DNA of 64,000 bases, taken from Clostridium_AM tanneri. GTDB taxonomy: Bacteria > Bacillota > Clostridia > Clostridiales > Clostridiaceae. Position 1 is the first letter of the stretch; each line of letters opens with the position of its first letter. Both the position numbers and the translations under genes were made by a program. The notes beneath the pieces were generated by a model that was not told the DNA's origin, made no database searches, and was given only the letters and a program-made list of their open reading frames with translations. Below, one piece after another: positions 63,622 through 64,000 of the stretch. The stretch spans positions 1-64,000 of the forward strand of contig NZ_JARUJP010000006.1 in the NCBI RefSeq assembly GCF_033659955.1, written 5' to 3'.

Positions 63622-64000
63622 CTATAACTGCCCTCTTATTGAATCATATCCCTTTTCTTCAATCTCTTTTGCTAAAGAAATATCTCCAGTCTTTACAATT
63701 CTTCCGTCCATTAAAATATGAACATAGTCTGGTTTTAGATACTCTAACAAACGGTTGAGATGAGTTATTATAAGAATTGAATTTTCTTCGTTCTTTAATT
63801 CTCTAACACCTTCTGCTACAACTCTAACAGCATCTACATCTAATCCTGAATCTGTTTCATCTAAAATTGCAAGCTTTGGCTCAAGTAATGCCATTTGAAG
63901 TATTTCGTTCTTCTTTTTTTCTCCACCAGAAAACCCCAAATTTAAATATCTTTGAGCATAGTTTTCATCAATTTTTAAAAGTCTCATCTTTTCCTTTAGT
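63622..64000 (-). CDS. sufC: SufC ATPase, C-terminal part, cut by window edge
   Basis: The last ~125 codons of the ABC ATPase of the Suf system. Signature LGFSGGEKKKNEILQ, Walker B LAILDETDSGLD and the H-loop IITHLNRLL are visible. Walker A lies beyond the right edge. The codons before the first visible Met (LKEK) keep the frame open to the edge, so this is a truncation by the window and not an internal start. First visible gene of sufCBDSU. Confidence 0.95.
   Translation of the reverse strand, partial: LKEKMRLLKIDENYAQRYLNLGFSGGEKKKNEILQMALLEPKLAILDETDSGLDVDAVRVVAEGVRELKNEENSILIITHLNRLLEYLKPDYVHILMDGRIVKTGDISLAKEIEEKGYDSIRGQL

Overview
The window is AT-rich, has strong AGGAGG-type ribosome binding sites, and carries spore germination receptor genes, an alpha/beta-type SASP, a CotF-like coat gene, rubrerythrin, an FprA flavodiiron protein, clostridial cell-wall-binding repeats and c-di-GMP/preQ1 riboswitches. 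Together these point to an anaerobic spore-forming Firmicute, most likely Clostridium sensu stricto. I cannot name the species from sequence alone. It looks chromosomal: there are no rRNA or tRNA genes, no CRISPR, no transposase or integrase, and no prophage cluster.

Layout. 0-5.4 kb: a DNRLRE/RHS-type surface protein running off the left edge, a MORN-repeat protein, then a c-di-GMP-I riboswitch in front of a KAS III-like enzyme and a chemoreceptor. 5.5-9.7 kb: a tautomerase and the mglBAC galactose ABC importer. 10-18 kb: a WG-repeat protein, a MASE3-PAS histidine kinase, a nitroreductase, an HtrA-type protease, a three-gene putative spore-coat operon and a transglutaminase-like secreted protein. 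19.0-19.9 kb: a gene-free convergent region holding two long palindromic elements that are homologous to each other and show compensatory stem changes. 19.9-28.8 kb: an MFS drug exporter, a DUF362 ferredoxin-like protein, a flavodiiron protein, a glutamate-type symporter diverging from a GlnK/GlnL-like two-component system, and a small sirohaem reductase. 29-35.9 kb: a cell-wall-anchored 5'-nucleotidase, membrane proteins (CBO0543 type, YhgE/Pip, haemolysin III) and the c-di-AMP receptor DarA. 36-39.5 kb: uncharacterised genes, including a coiled-coil / GrpE-like / TPR operon. 39.7-41.4 kb: a preQ1 riboswitch controlling a nucleoside hydrolase and an ECF S component, probably queuosine-base salvage. 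41.5-50 kb: MATE exporter, methionine aminopeptidase, a diguanylate cyclase, and a gerA-gerB-gerC operon with a small fourth 2-TM gene. 50-59 kb: two chemoreceptors, rubrerythrin, an HD-GYP-like protein preceded by an unidentified structured element, an NlpC/P60-SH3 hydrolase, SASP, and a holin-like protein with a long cytosolic tail. 59-64 kb: sufCBDSU, with sufC cut by the right edge.

How it fits together. Cyclic-dinucleotide signalling recurs: a c-di-GMP riboswitch, a GGDEF cyclase lacking the inhibitory-site Arg, an HD-GYP-like protein and DarA. Several chemoreceptors lie nearby, which would suit control of motility versus surface life. Oxygen defence and Fe-S repair are represented by FprA, rubrerythrin and Suf. 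The most novel-looking item is the pair of covarying long hairpins at 19.0-19.9 kb; a 45-nt block of one recurs next to map at 43.8 kb. All calls are from reading the sequence; no database search was run.
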